Shown: positions 24,937-35,239, numbered from the stretch's first letter. The stretch: 64,000 bases of DNA from Fibrobacter sp. (GCA_017965445.1 JAGCPZ010000050.1:62001-126000); one strand, 5' to 3'. The notes: a model not told the origin generated them from the sequence alone. Numbers and translations: made by a program.

Positions 24937-25565
24937 TTCAGTTTCGCACGGACAAGTGAAAGGACATCACGATGGACTTCATCCGGAGTGCGGTCGGCAT
25001 CGACAATACTTACGTAGTCGCTGTAATCGCGACCGGCAGCCAGGTAGCCTTCGCGGACGCGTTCAAAGAATTCCGCCTTTTCGCTTTCGAGACGGTCAGG
25101 CGTTCCACCACGATGCGCCATGCGCTTGCGGCTTGCCTCGACAGTCAAGTCCAAGACAATCGTCAGTTCCGGAAAGCAACCGCCGCACGTGAGTTCCGTG
25201 AGGCGCTGAACTTTATCCGCACCGAGCCCGCGGGCATACCCCTGGTAGGCAAACGTACTCCACGCAAAACGGTCGGCGATGACAATACTACCAGCATCCA
25301 ACGCCGGCTGGATGATTTCGTGAATCACCTGGGCGCGGGCTGCATTGTACAAAAGCAGTTCGGTATCGTCGGCCATGACGCCCTTGAACGCCGGGTCCAA
25401 CAGCAACTCGCGAATGCGTTCGGAAATTTTTGCACCGCCCGGTTCACGCAGCCTTACGACCTTGTAACCTTCGGATTCAAGAGCACGAACCAGCATGTCA
25501 ATATGCGTTGACTTGCCGGATCCATCAATGCCTTCGAGGCTGAAAAATTTCTTCGCTGTTTGCAT
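24933..25565 (-). CDS. tmk: Thymidylate kinase
   Basis: 210 aa, normal length. P-loop EGIDGSGKST, the DR(F)xxS substrate motif (VIADRFAWSTFAYQGYARG), and a lid with basic residues. It converts dTMP to dTDP for DNA synthesis. It overlaps the downstream phosphoesterase gene by 4 nt. Upstream DNA up to secA (128 bp) is mostly gtggttagtgg-type simple repeat. Confidence 0.95.
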   Translation of the reverse strand: MQTAKKFFSLEGIDGSGKSTHIDMLVRALESEGYKVVRLREPGGAKISERIRELLLDPAFKGVMADDTELLLYNAARAQVIHEIIQPALDAGSIVIADRFAWSTFAYQGYARGLGADKVQRLTELTCGGCFPELTIVLDLTVEASRKRMAHRGGTPDRLESEKAEFFERVREGYLAAGRDYSDYVSIVDADRTPDEVHRDVLSLVRAKLK

Positions 25566-25693
25566 GAGCTTTCGCAGTGGCTAGTGATTAGTAGTTAGTG
25601 GTTAGGAGCTTTGAGTAATTTAGTATCGTGGCTCCGCGCGCCTGATTTTTTTCTCAGAGTGCGTAGCACGACCTCATGGCTCATCGCTCACCG

Positions 25694-28660
25694 CTAGTCA
25701 ACGTCCTTGCCGTGGCACTTCTTGTACTTGAGACCAGAACCGCACCAGCAGAGGTCATTGCGACCAAGCTTTGCGCCGGCCTGCTTTTGAGCGCGCTTCA
25801 CTGCGGCAGCAAGTGCCGGATTCACACGGTTCGGGCGAGTGCCCGGAAGTGCGCTCTGCGGCATCGCCTGATTTGCAGGCTGATCTTCGGAAAGTGCATT
25901 CGACTCAGAAGATGCCGCCTGACCAGCGAGACCTGCAGCCTTGGCGCCTTCGGCACTCAGCTGTTCTGCGGATTCGGCAGACGTCCCTTCGGCAGGCTGT
26001 TCCGCAGCCGGAGCTTCGCCGTTCTGTGCAGCGGCTTCCTCCGCGGCCTTGCGTTCGGCGTCAATCTGTTCCTGGCTCTTAAGCTGCAACTGATCCGGCG
26101 AAACCGTCATGCCGTTCGGAAGCGTGATGCGGATGTTCAAGATGCGGAGAGCCGTAAGCGTCGCAATCTTTTCGAGGCAGCTTTCGAACATTCTAAAGCC
26201 GTCGTTCTTATAGACCATCAGCGGATCCTTCTGGGCGTACCCGTGGAAGCGGATGGCATCCTTCAGCTGGTCCATTGCATACAAGTGTTCCTTCCACACC
26301 TGGTCAATGGTCATGAGGAGGAAGCGGCGTTCGATATTGCGGAAGTCGGCATCCGGAATAATCTTCGTGAGCTTGTCGTAACGGGCCTTGCAAAGTCCAA
26401 TGATATCGTCCAGCACCTGTTCCGGTGTCTTCTTCATGGCATCGTCAAGCGAGAGGTTGTATTCCATGGCGAGCGTGCGCTGCAAGTCCGTATGCAAATC
26501 CTCAAGCTTCCACTGTTCCGGGTAGCTCTTCGCCGGGATGTAAGCAGAAACCTTGATATCGCAAGCGTCTTCGATGCGGTTCATGATTTCGTCACGGATG
26601 TCTTCGCCGTTCAAGATGCGGCGGCGGAGTCCGTAAATCACCTTGCGCTGTTCGTTCATCACGTTATCGTAGTCGAGCAAGTGCTTACGGATATCGAAGC
26701 TCTGGCTTTCCACGCGGCGCTGTGCACCACGGATAGAGCGGGAAACGATCGGGTGCGTAATCACCTCGTCCTCGCCCACGCCAAAGCGGCTCATCAAATT
26801 CTTTACGCTGTCGCCACCGAAGATACGCATCAAGTTATCGTCGAGGCTGAGGAAGTACTGGCTAGAACCCGGGTCGCCCTGACGGCCAGAACGACCGCGC
26901 AACTGGTTGTCGATACGGCGGGATTCATGGCGTTCCGTGCCGAGCACGTGCAAGCCGCCAAGTTCAGTCACTCCCGGTCCAAGCGCAATGTCGGTACCAC
27001 GACCGGCCATGTTCGTCGCAATCGTCACCTTGCCTTTATAACCGGCGTACTGGATGATTTCAGCTTCGCGGCTGTGGTTCTTCGCATTCAACACCTCGTG
27101 CGGGATGCCTTCCTTTTCCAGAAGGGCATGCAGGTGTTCGGACTTTTCGATGGAAGCCGTACCCACGAGAAGCGGCTGTCCCTTTTCGTGGCGCTCCTTG
27201 ATTTCGGCGACAATAGCGCGCCACTTGGCATCTTCGGACTTATACACCAAGTCCTGTTCGTCCTTACGGATGCAGGGCTTGTTGGTCGGAATGACCCAAG
27301 TGTTCATGTTGTAAATCTTGATAAATTCCGTCGCTTCCGTTTCTGCAGTACCGGTCATGCCCGAAAGCTTCTTGTACATACGGAAGTAGTTCTGGAACGT
27401 AATCGTCGCAAGAGTCTGGTTCTCGCGGCGGATAGGCACGTTTTCCTTCGCTTCGATAGCCTGATGGATACCGTTGGAATAACGGCGGCCTTCCATCGTA
27501 CGGCCCGTATTCTCGTCAATGATGATGATTTCGTCGCCACGGACGATGTAATCGACATCCTTTTCAAAAAGATACCAAGCACGGAGAGCGTTATCGAGGA
27601 AGTGAACCCAGTCGGCATGTTCGCCATAGAGGTTAGTAATGTGCATCAAGTCCTGGATGTGGAGAACGCCCTTTTCCGTAAACTGGATGTTCTTGTCCTT
27701 CTCGTCAACGGAGAAGTCCTTGTTCTTGACGAGCTGCTTCGAAATTTCGTTCGCCTTGGCGTACTTTTCGGTAGCGTCTTCGGCAGGGCCACTGATGATG
27801 AGCGGCGTACGGGCTTCGTCAATCAAGATGGAGTCCACTTCGTCAACAATACAGAAGTTGAGTTCGCGTTGCACCAGCTGGTTCGGTTCCACAGCCATGT
27901 TGTCGCGGAGGTAGTCGAAGCCGAATTCGTTGTTCGTACCGTAAGTCACGTCAGAGTTGTAGCTTTCGCGACGCTGTTCCGCATCGAGACCGTTGATGAT
28001 AAGACCTACCGTAAGGCCGAGGAACTTATAGACCAAGCCCATCTGCTTCGCGTCACGGCCAGCGAGGTAATCGTTCACCGTCACCACATGCACGCCATGA
28101 CCACCAAGGCCGTTCAAGTAAACCGGGAGAGCGGCAGCAAGCGTCTTACCTTCACCCGTCGCCATTTCAGCAATGGCACCTTCGTGGAGCACAAGACCAC
28201 CAATCATCTGCACATCGAAAGGCAACATGCGGAACGGCTTCACGGATTCGGGGTAAAGTTCGCGGACCTTCGCATAAAGGGCAGCCGGCAGGTAAACTTC
28301 CCATTCGTTCTTGCCACTTTCCAGTTCAGCCTTCGCCTTGTTTGCAACTTCCTGAAGTTCCGGGCCGAGGCTGCTAAAGTCAAAGCCGAATTCCGGCTTG
28401 AAAATGTTAAAGATACCCAAGCGGCGGTCGCACGCTTCGCGGCAGACGGCAAAAGCCTCGATCTTGATATCTTCGAGCGTAGAACCGTTTTTGAGTTTTT
28501 CGCGGAATTCCGCGCTTTTTGCAGCAAGAGCTTCATCGTCCAGCGTTTCAAGAGCCTTGCAGGCTTCGTGAATCTTTGCAATCACCGGGCGGAGCTGCTT
28601 CACCTTACGTTCATGAGGTGTACCAAAAATCTTATGGAGTACTGTATCTACAATGCTCAT
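25694..28660 (-). CDS. secA: Protein translocase ATPase SecA
   Basis: 988 aa, slightly longer than E. coli SecA (901). Walker A region ATGEGKT, DEAD-type VDEVDSILIDEARTPLI, TGTAETEATEF, RGRSGRQGDPG, and a C-terminal zinc/SecB-binding motif (CWCGSGLKYKKCHG). The extra length is an Ala/Glu-rich linker before the zinc tail (EAPAAEQPAEG). It drives Sec export across the inner membrane. A long open frame on the opposite strand is a shadow of this gene. Confidence 0.98.
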   Translation of the reverse strand: MSIVDTVLHKIFGTPHERKVKQLRPVIAKIHEACKALETLDDEALAAKSAEFREKLKNGSTLEDIKIEAFAVCREACDRRLGIFNIFKPEFGFDFSSLGPELQEVANKAKAELESGKNEWEVYLPAALYAKVRELYPESVKPFRMLPFDVQMIGGLVLHEGAIAEMATGEGKTLAAALPVYLNGLGGHGVHVVTVNDYLAGRDAKQMGLVYKFLGLTVGLIINGLDAEQRRESYNSDVTYGTNNEFGFDYLRDNMAVEPNQLVQRELNFCIVDEVDSILIDEARTPLIISGPAEDATEKYAKANEISKQLVKNKDFSVDEKDKNIQFTEKGVLHIQDLMHITNLYGEHADWVHFLDNALRAWYLFEKDVDYIVRGDEIIIIDENTGRTMEGRRYSNGIHQAIEAKENVPIRRENQTLATITFQNYFRMYKKLSGMTGTAETEATEFIKIYNMNTWVIPTNKPCIRKDEQDLVYKSEDAKWRAIVAEIKERHEKGQPLLVGTASIEKSEHLHALLEKEGIPHEVLNAKNHSREAEIIQYAGYKGKVTIATNMAGRGTDIALGPGVTELGGLHVLGTERHESRRIDNQLRGRSGRQGDPGSSQYFLSLDDNLMRIFGGDSVKNLMSRFGVGEDEVITHPIVSRSIRGAQRRVESQSFDIRKHLLDYDNVMNEQRKVIYGLRRRILNGEDIRDEIMNRIEDACDIKVSAYIPAKSYPEQWKLEDLHTDLQRTLAMEYNLSLDDAMKKTPEQVLDDIIGLCKARYDKLTKIIPDADFRNIERRFLLMTIDQVWKEHLYAMDQLKDAIRFHGYAQKDPLMVYKNDGFRMFESCLEKIATLTALRILNIRITLPNGMTVSPDQLQLKSQEQIDAERKAAEEAAAQNGEAPAAEQPAEGTSAESAEQLSAEGAKAAGLAGQAASSESNALSEDQPANQAMPQSALPGTRPNRVNPALAAAVKRAQKQAGAKLGRNDLCWCGSGLKYKKCHGKDVD

Positions 28661-28838
28661 GGTTATCCTTTATAATCGCCATGGGGCGGCCCATAGCGCT
28701 GATTTAAAATTAAACGTGGTTAAAATTAGCAAAACCCATGCCATATTTTTTTTGTTTCAACTTGAAAAACCCTTTTTGACACACCTTTTTAATGATTTAG
28801 TTTACTTAAACAGGGATTTCAATATATATATTAGTTAC

Positions 28839-30257
28839 ATGAATAACTTGCATTTCGTAAAAAGCTTTTTTGTGATTGCGGCTGGATTTTTCCTTGCCAC
28901 CTCCGTGAACGCCCAAATCACCGACGAAGAACTCGCCAAGCACCCCGAATTCACATCCAGCAATTACTTGGTATATCCGGAACCTGTAAATATTAAATAC
29001 ACTAAGGTTCCCGCAGGCTACAAGCCGTTCTATATCAGCCATTACGGGCGCCACGGCAGCCGTTATCATCATGACGCAGACGAATACAAGTATCTCTACA
29101 AGACACTTTCCAAGGCCGATTCCGCAGGCAAGCTCACCGAACTCGGCAAACAAGCGCTCGCCTACGCAAAAGTGCTCGCCACCAAAGCCGCCCCGCAAAA
29201 AGGCGACTTGACACAGGTGGGCGTCCACCAGCACGAAGGCATCGCCAAGCGCATGTACAAGAACTTCCCGGAAGTTTTCAAGGACTGGAGCGTCGCCGGT
29301 AAAAAAGTCACGCCGCACGTCAAGGCTTACGCAAGTACCAGCGGACGCTGCATCGTGAGCATGGCAGCTTTCATCGCGGAACTCCGTGCACAGAATCCCA
29401 AAATCAGCCCCGAGCTCATCTCCGGCAAGAGCTACATGAATTTCATCAGCGCCTTTGACTGGGGTAAACTCGACTATTCCAAAGTCAAGACTTACACCGA
29501 CGAAAGCGACAAGTTGTGGAAAAACGTAAACCCGCAACCGTTCCTGAAAAAACTCTTCAACGACAGCAATTACGTTGTTAACAACATCGAAGCAAACAAG
29601 TTCTATAACCGGTTCTTCGAAATCGCCACATCGCTCCAGGGCATGGACAAGCCGCTCCTCGACGAAATCGCGGCCAACGCCAAAGTACCCGCCGACACTT
29701 TCGTGAACCTCTTCACCACCGAAGAAAAAATCGCCCGCTGGAAAGCCCAGAACGCCTGGTGGTACAGCCTCGAAGGCACAAGCCCGCTCATCAACAGCCA
29801 AAACGGTCTCGACTTCGCAAAGCCTACCTTGCAGAACATCCTTGACGAAGCAGACGCAGCCATCGCCGCCGACACCACGCGCGGTTCTGTTGCACCCATC
29901 GCAGCGACACTCCGCTTCGGCCACGACGCAGCCCTCCTCCCGCTTGCCGCCCTCATGCAGTTGCCCATCGCAAACGCAAAAGTCTCGGACCTCTCCAAAT
30001 TGCACGAACAGTGGAACGACTTTAGAATCATCCCGATGGCAGCAAACCTCCAGATGGTATTCTACAAGGCAAAAAACAAGCCCATCCTCGTAAAATTCCT
30101 CTACAACGAAATCGAACAGATGCCCGGTATCGAACTCGAATTGCCAAATCCTGAACAAAACGCAGTCAAAATTGCCCACGGCCCCTATTACTATTGGAAC
30201 GATATCCGGGAATTTTACAAAGCCATCCTCAATAACGAAAAAGCCATCCGCCATTAG
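28839..30257 (+). CDS. Histidine-type (branch 2) acid phosphatase, secreted
   Basis: 472 aa from the ATG at 28839, which gives a clean signal peptide (cut after TSVNA); the frame is open upstream but reads non-signal sequence. Catalytic motif SHYGRHGSRY (RHGxR) with the proton-donor HD in FGHDAALLP. Enzymes of this branch include phytase-like MINPP and periplasmic phosphatases. The substrate is not evident. It is followed 9 bp later by a secreted TPR protein. Confidence 0.88.
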   Translation: MNNLHFVKSFFVIAAGFFLATSVNAQITDEELAKHPEFTSSNYLVYPEPVNIKYTKVPAGYKPFYISHYGRHGSRYHHDADEYKYLYKTLSKADSAGKLTELGKQALAYAKVLATKAAPQKGDLTQVGVHQHEGIAKRMYKNFPEVFKDWSVAGKKVTPHVKAYASTSGRCIVSMAAFIAELRAQNPKISPELISGKSYMNFISAFDWGKLDYSKVKTYTDESDKLWKNVNPQPFLKKLFNDSNYVVNNIEANKFYNRFFEIATSLQGMDKPLLDEIAANAKVPADTFVNLFTTEEKIARWKAQNAWWYSLEGTSPLINSQNGLDFAKPTLQNILDEADAAIAADTTRGSVAPIAATLRFGHDAALLPLAALMQLPIANAKVSDLSKLHEQWNDFRIIPMAANLQMVFYKAKNKPILVKFLYNEIEQMPGIELELPNPEQNAVKIAHGPYYYWNDIREFYKAILNNEKAIRH

Positions 30258-30266
30258 TCATTTATC

Positions 30267-31340
30267 ATGAATAAAGTTGCCATACTCATTTTTAGCCTCG
30301 CTGCCAGCACCACACTTTTTGCCGCACCGAATGCGACAGGCAAAAATGCGACCGCTCAGGATGCCGTCAAGAACTTGATCGATCAGGGGGTACAATTTCA
30401 CGAACAGGGCCAATACGACGAAGCCATTGCCAAGTACAAAGCCGCCGAAAAGAAGGACCCCAAAAACGCCCTCATCAAATACGAAATGGCATTTACCTAC
30501 CACGCCAAGCATGAACTCGACAAGGCGCTCACATACGCCAAGGCCGCAACAAAGCTAAAAACAGACGGAATAGACGAAAACCTTTATAGCCTGATAGGCT
30601 CCATCTACGACGAAAAAGGCATGCCCGATTCCGCCATCGCTCTCTACCGCAAAGGATTCGAGAAAGTTCCCAATTCAAGCAACATCCCGTACAACGCAAC
30701 TATCACCTACATGCGGCAAAACAACGCCGACAGCGCCTACGCCTGGATCAAGCGGAGCATAAACAACACGCGCACCCACGAAGGCAGCTACTATTACGCA
30801 GGCTTTCTGGCAAGCCAGATGGGCAAATGGCCTCAATTCTACGCCTACACGATGTATTCAACATTCATCACCAAAAAAGGCGAAATAATCCGCGACAACC
30901 TTTCACGGCTTTACGGCAAGACAAAATACCTCGTCATAAAGAAAGACAACTCCATCGAAAAAAACACCCCGAACATCAAGCAAACTGGCAGCGACTCCAC
31001 CGTCAATAACGAATTCCTGCTCTCAATCCAGACCTCGCTCGTCATGGATTCCATCGGCTCGCGGAAACTCTATGACAACGATTCCACATCGGCACAGCAG
31101 ACGGAATTCTTGATATACATGCTTGAAAAGTGCATCAAGCTCATCGCCTTCACCGACGAAATCAACGACCCCATCCAAAGATTCTATCAGGGACTCATTC
31201 GCGAAAGACTGACAGAAGCATTTATCTATTCTATTTGCGAACCCATCGACCGCCCGACATTTGCGCAGTGGCTCATCAAGAAACGCTCCGAACAAGCGCG
31301 ACTCTATCAATGGTTCAACAGCGAATGGCTGATGCTGTAA
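30267..31340 (+). CDS. Secreted tetratricopeptide-repeat protein
   Basis: 357 aa. Signal peptide cut near LFAAP, then at least three TPR units between residues 35 and 170 (GVQFHEQGQYDEAIAKYKAA and similar), and a C-terminal helical region of unknown type. It is the second gene of a run with the histidine phosphatase, followed by lemA. TPRs mediate protein contacts; the partner is unknown. Confidence 0.8.
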   Translation: MNKVAILIFSLAASTTLFAAPNATGKNATAQDAVKNLIDQGVQFHEQGQYDEAIAKYKAAEKKDPKNALIKYEMAFTYHAKHELDKALTYAKAATKLKTDGIDENLYSLIGSIYDEKGMPDSAIALYRKGFEKVPNSSNIPYNATITYMRQNNADSAYAWIKRSINNTRTHEGSYYYAGFLASQMGKWPQFYAYTMYSTFITKKGEIIRDNLSRLYGKTKYLVIKKDNSIEKNTPNIKQTGSDSTVNNEFLLSIQTSLVMDSIGSRKLYDNDSTSAQQTEFLIYMLEKCIKLIAFTDEINDPIQRFYQGLIRERLTEAFIYSICEPIDRPTFAQWLIKKRSEQARLYQWFNSEWLML

Positions 31341-31376
31341 GAATTTTTATATTGGTGTTGTAAAACCGGAGAAATT

Positions 31377-31982
31377 ATGAAAAAAGCTTTAATTGCCATT
31401 ATAGTTGTCGTAGCCGTCCTGCTCATCATCGTAGGGAAGGGCATCAGCACCTACAATAACATCATAGCCCTCGAAGAAGGCGTCAAGACCCAGTGGGCAC
31501 AAGTCGAAAATACCTACCAACGCCGCTTTGACCTCATCCCGAATCTCGTGAGCACAGTGCAAGGCGAGGCCAACTTCGAAAAGAGCACCCTCACTGAAGT
31601 CATGGAAATGAGGAGTCGCATGGGCGGCACCGTCAAACTCGACGAAAGCCTCATGAACGACGAAGCCGCGCTCAAACGCTTCCAGGAAATGCAAGGCAGC
31701 CTCAGCGGCGCCCTCCAACGCCTCATGGCAGTCTCCGAAAACTACCCAGATCTCAAGAGCAACACGAGCTTCCAGGAACTCCGCGTGCAACTCGAAGGTG
31801 CCGAAAACCGCATAGCCGTCGAACGCATGCGCTACAACGAAACCGTCAAGGAATTCAATACCACCATTCGTCAGTTCCCAACCAACATCGTCGCAGGATT
31901 CGCAGGCGCCTCCCCCAAGGCCCTCTTCTCCGCTGACGCCGGCGCAAGCACCGCCCCCAAAGTACAGTTTGATATAAAGTAA
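31377..31982 (+). CDS. LemA family protein, copy 1
   Basis: 201 aa. One N-terminal transmembrane segment, then the LemA helical domain (VKTQWAQVENTYQRRFDLIP near residue 36; PTNIVAGF near the end). LemA proteins often pair with M48 proteases; here no protease is adjacent, unlike the copy at 57387-57947. Ribosome site GGAG. The + strand here is C-rich (20 C and 11 G by hand count in 31501-31560), opposite to the other lemA copy. Confidence 0.9.
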   Translation: MKKALIAIIVVVAVLLIIVGKGISTYNNIIALEEGVKTQWAQVENTYQRRFDLIPNLVSTVQGEANFEKSTLTEVMEMRSRMGGTVKLDESLMNDEAALKRFQEMQGSLSGALQRLMAVSENYPDLKSNTSFQELRVQLEGAENRIAVERMRYNETVKEFNTTIRQFPTNIVAGFAGASPKALFSADAGASTAPKVQFDIK

Positions 31983-32032
31983 AAATAGGTATTAGGGGTT
32001 AAAGGACTCGCTTTTTTACTACTTTTCCAGCT

Positions 32033-33085
32033 ATGAACAGACAGCAAGTTATCGTGCATCCTTACGACATGGCGCAACCGGACTGGGTCCGTTGCATTTT
32101 GCCGTGCCTTCAGTTCATGGGCAAGAACGACTTCGAAATCATCCCGTCCATCACCGAAATCATCTGCACCAACAAAGACGCGCTCAAGCAGACGCGCGCG
32201 GTGATTCTGCAGAAGCCGACGGCACCGGGTCGCGCACAGATTGCACTTTTCTATTCGAAGCTCAAAAAAGAATGCGGGTTCAAGCTAGTGACCGACATGG
32301 ATGACTTGCTGTGGGATCTTTCGCCGATTATCGCCTCATACGCGAAGCACATCCCGAATCATGACCAGATGATGCTTTCGAGCCTCAAACAAGTATTGCC
32401 ACTTTTTGACACTGTAGTTTGTTCTACACGTTACCTCGCAAGCCGCATCAAGTCCGACCTCGGCGTAAACGCAATCGTGATGCCGAACGGTGTTTCCAAG
32501 TCGCTGTTCGGAATGACTCAGAGAACTTCGTCGTTCACCGGAAAGCCGAAGGTGATGTACGCCGGCAGCCTCGGGCATTTTGCCGACGGTGTCGCGGGAG
32601 ATCTCGATGGCGCATGGATTCCATGGCTCCGCAAGCACGTCGCGGACGAAAGCATCGATCTCTGCATTTTCGGTGAACCAGATTTCTTGAAAGACCTCGA
32701 AGGAAAATTCACGAAGATTCCTTACACGAACTTCTTACCGTTCGCACAGACGGTCGCCAGCTACAAGCCCGACTTTTTCCTGGCACCGCTCGCTGCAAAT
32801 AACTTCAACAGATCAAAGAGCGACTTGAAACTCAAAGAAGCCGCCGCCCTCGGTGCAGTCTTTATCGGAAGCGACTTTGCCAGCAGCCCGTACAGCTATG
32901 CGCCCAAGGAACAGCTGGTGGGGTTGAACGCGACTGTCGATGACCTCGATGCGATTTTCAATAACCTCTGCAATCCGGACAAATTCATGCAAGCCATCAA
33001 TTGGCAATACCAAGCGATGGAAGAAAAGCACTGGGCGCATGAAGATCCGGAATACCAGAAAAAATTCGTGGCAACTTATTTGTAA
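32033..33085 (+). CDS. Glycosyltransferase (GT-B fold, GT4-like)
   Basis: 350 aa. Donor-binding half with KLKEAAALGAVFIGSDF, the typical E-x7-E-like region, and MYAGSLGHF at the start of the second Rossmann domain. The N-terminal half starts without a signal peptide. The role in polysaccharide synthesis is inferred from family. It is convergent with the membrane protein gene 33089-33853 (3 bp between stops). Confidence 0.75.
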   Translation: MNRQQVIVHPYDMAQPDWVRCILPCLQFMGKNDFEIIPSITEIICTNKDALKQTRAVILQKPTAPGRAQIALFYSKLKKECGFKLVTDMDDLLWDLSPIIASYAKHIPNHDQMMLSSLKQVLPLFDTVVCSTRYLASRIKSDLGVNAIVMPNGVSKSLFGMTQRTSSFTGKPKVMYAGSLGHFADGVAGDLDGAWIPWLRKHVADESIDLCIFGEPDFLKDLEGKFTKIPYTNFLPFAQTVASYKPDFFLAPLAANNFNRSKSDLKLKEAAALGAVFIGSDFASSPYSYAPKEQLVGLNATVDDLDAIFNNLCNPDKFMQAINWQYQAMEEKHWAHEDPEYQKKFVATYL

Positions 33086-33088
33086 TTT

Positions 33089-33853
33089 TTATTTTTCTTG
33101 ATTAGTTTGAGTGGGTTCGAGACCCTGACTTTCTCGTATCATTTTGGCGACGCGTTCGATTTCGCGTTCGCGGATAACTTCATCAACATGCTTGTTGAAA
33201 AGTTCTTCCGTATGTATCCGGAAAATTTCGCGTTCCTGTTTGGCATATGCCGAGAAACTCATGATGTACAAGATGGGAATCACGACTATCAGTGTCTTTT
33301 CTAAAAATTCTATAAATTTGTTTCCATCGACCTGTACCGCCGGAGAAACAACCGTCAAAAAACCAAGCTGATTGGGATCTACAAAAACAATCAACAACAA
33401 CAATAGCGATGCGATAAGCCACGCGTTCAAAATCCTTTTCGGGAACCGTTCCTTGAGAATACCACGCTGTTGCATGTATCCTTCTTGGCTCTTGACCATA
33501 TCGCTAAAAATGAAGTAATTCAAAAAATAACCGACAAACGGAATGCAGGTGAGGAGAACCGCGCCCATCGGCGAAAACGATGTCGTCGTCAACAACCGCA
33601 AATTCGAAATTGCCCGATGCAGCCACGACAAATAACTAATGCAAAAAACAACTAGCGATATGAATATACCGGCACCGATGCAAAAGGCGAATGCCATAAA
33701 AAGCATCCCCGTACACAAAGCCAGCCAATGTCCAAATAAGAGATATATGCTAGCCACCATGAAAACAAATTGCAGCCAAAAAGCGACGAAAAGAATAAAG
33801 ATGACCTTCATCCAAAAAAGCACGCGGTTGCCACGTTTCGTATTATCCTGCAT
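33089..33853 (-). CDS. Multi-pass membrane protein, paralogue of 49105-49803
   Basis: 254 aa with about five to six hydrophobic segments. The middle (LRLLTTTSFSPMGAVLL) and the C-terminal charged helix (HVDEVIREREIERVAKMI) resemble the protein at 49105-49803 (EVATTTFSPWIAVFF, KVDEVLQNRKIEEAARMV). The TTTxFSP segment recalls DUF4328-type membrane proteins. Function unknown. Confidence 0.75.
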   Translation of the reverse strand: MQDNTKRGNRVLFWMKVIFILFVAFWLQFVFMVASIYLLFGHWLALCTGMLFMAFAFCIGAGIFISLVVFCISYLSWLHRAISNLRLLTTTSFSPMGAVLLTCIPFVGYFLNYFIFSDMVKSQEGYMQQRGILKERFPKRILNAWLIASLLLLLIVFVDPNQLGFLTVVSPAVQVDGNKFIEFLEKTLIVVIPILYIMSFSAYAKQEREIFRIHTEELFNKHVDEVIREREIERVAKMIRESQGLEPTQTNQEK

Positions 33854-34223
33854 AAATCCAATCCTCCACGGGAAATATAACTTTTACATGGCGATTTAAG
33901 AAATTGTTTTTCTTTTTTCCACCAAAATTTTCAAAAATATATGTTTATAAAATGTGAATAGTAAAATCGTATTTCAACAAGTTTAACATCAAAGAACACA
34001 ATTTATCCACTTGCCCATTGATTGTTTCACGTGAAACAGTGCAGTTGTGGGGAAGTGTGCATATTATTTATCAACATTTTTAATTATAGTGAATAATTTG
34101 GTGGTATAAATTTCCCAACTGTTGATTAATTTTAAATTTTTATCCACTAAAAAGGCCAGGCCCGCAGGGGACCCGGCGCTTAAAAAACGGCCATGTCTAT
34201 CACAGCGTAGTCTAAAAAAATTC
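33854..34223. other. AT-rich region with parS and DnaA-box-like sites (origin-proximal)
   Basis: 370 bp without a gene. It contains a perfect parS (34023-34038), TTATCCACT at 34003-34011 and 34140-34148 (one mismatch to the DnaA box TTATCCACA), TTATCAACA at 34068-34076, and a TGTTGATTA near 34120. It is one of two good candidates for the chromosome origin, the other being 42229-42593. Confidence 0.45.
34023..34038. other. parS centromere site 1 (perfect)
   Basis: TGTTTCACGTGAAACA, an exact match to the bacterial parS consensus bound by ParB. parB lies 6 kb away. Confidence 0.92.
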
Positions 34224-34619
34224 CTAAAAATTCACGGTACGTGGAGCTTCGGTAAAGCTATAAAACGTAGCTGTCGCATCCTTGAAGTACAGCACCTCCG
34301 TCCGCGGATCTTCGGCGGAATACATCTTCTTGAGTTCAGGATAATGCTCAAGCATGTCGATTTTAGGTTCAATGCGGTCATCAGCAATCAAAATACCGGC
34401 GAGACGCAACCACTTTCCGGCCTTGTTCATGGCGCAAAGTTCCACTTTCGGATTCATATGAATCTGTTTAGAAACAGGTTTAAATGTCCCCGTCTGGATG
34501 TAGAGCTTGCCTTCGAAAATGTTGATGGTACCGAACGGACGCACACGCGGCTGGTCACCTTCGACTGTCGCTAGAAAATACGTACCGCATTCCTTGATGA
34601 ATTTTTCGACTTCTTCCAT
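34224..34619 (-). CDS. Pyridoxamine 5'-phosphate oxidase-family (FMN-binding split barrel) protein
   Basis: 131 aa, small split-barrel flavoprotein. Pattern CGTYFLATVEGDQPRVRPFG at the N-terminus is typical of PNPOx-like putative oxidoreductases or nitroreductase-like proteins; true PdxH is longer (~215 aa). No PLP-synthesis gene adjoins. Cytoplasmic, function unknown. Confidence 0.85.
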   Translation of the reverse strand: MEEVEKFIKECGTYFLATVEGDQPRVRPFGTINIFEGKLYIQTGTFKPVSKQIHMNPKVELCAMNKAGKWLRLAGILIADDRIEPKIDMLEHYPELKKMYSAEDPRTEVLYFKDATATFYSFTEAPRTVNF

Positions 34620-34662
34620 GTGTTTCTCCTTAATGAAATTTTAAGACAATATAAAAACTTAA

Positions 34663-34696
34663 CTGGATCCTTCGGGGCATCGCCCCTCAGGATGAC
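34663..34696. repeat. Dispersed repeat, 'GGATCCTTCG-hairpin-CAGGATGACG' family
   Basis: Central stem GGGGC/GCCCC with loop ATC between conserved flanks. It overlaps the last codons of the macro-domain gene at 34687-35193. Confidence 0.7.
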
Positions 34697-35193
34697 GTCT
34701 TTGCCACCTCTCTATAAATTCTCTCCATATCTGCACTGAAACAGCAGAAGATGACTTTCTTGACATTCTCCGCAGGGAATTCGCGGACCGTCTTCACGGC
34801 AATCTCGGTGGCGGTCTCCCAAGGGTAGCCATAGACACCACAAGAAATAGCGGGGAAGGCGACCGTCTCGCAGCCGTTTTCTTCGGCAAGAGCGAGGCAG
34901 CTTTTGTAGCAAGATTCCAGAAGCTGAGGTTCGCCATGCTGACCGTCACGATAAACCGGCCCTGGAGTATGAATCACGAATTTCGCCGGCAGCTTGAATC
35001 CGGGAGTGATTTTCGCCTTGCCCGTCTCGCAACCGTTCAGGGGTATGCACGCCTGCAAAAGTTCCGGCCCAGCCGCACGATGAATCGCACCATCGACACC
35101 GCCACCGCCCAACAGCGAACAGTTCGCCGCATTCACGATAGCATCCACAGCGAGCTTCGTGATATCCCCCTGAATAACTTCAATCTCTATCAT
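34687..35193 (-). CDS. Macro-domain protein (O-acetyl-ADP-ribose deacetylase-like)
   Basis: 168 aa from the ATG at 35193, which has GGAGG eight bases upstream; an ATG four codons earlier overlaps that ribosome site. Macro-domain motifs: [20 protein letters not shown] and [12 protein letters not shown]. It binds ADP-ribose and probably removes acetyl or ADP-ribosyl groups. The C-terminal few residues (KTSS) come from a dispersed repeat. Stand-alone gene. Confidence 0.92.
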   Translation of the reverse strand: MIEIEVIQGDITKLAVDAIVNAANCSLLGGGGVDGAIHRAAGPELLQACIPLNGCETGKAKITPGFKLPAKFVIHTPGPVYRDGQHGEPQLLESCYKSCLALAEENGCETVAFPAISCGVYGYPWETATEIAVKTVREFPAENVKKVIFCCFSADMERIYREVAKTSS

Positions 35194-35239
35194 GAAAACC
35201 TCCAATGGAAATATATATAATTAGTAGGCAATTCGAATA

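Noticed and set aside
25676..28675. Very long open frame on the + strand (about 1000 codons) opposite secA
   Set aside because: It is the antisense shadow of secA; no recognisable domain, and secA motifs on the minus strand are complete.
33108..33126. T-arm-like GGGTTCGAGACCC
   Set aside because: No acceptor, D or anticodon arm around it; it lies in the 3' end of a membrane-protein gene.
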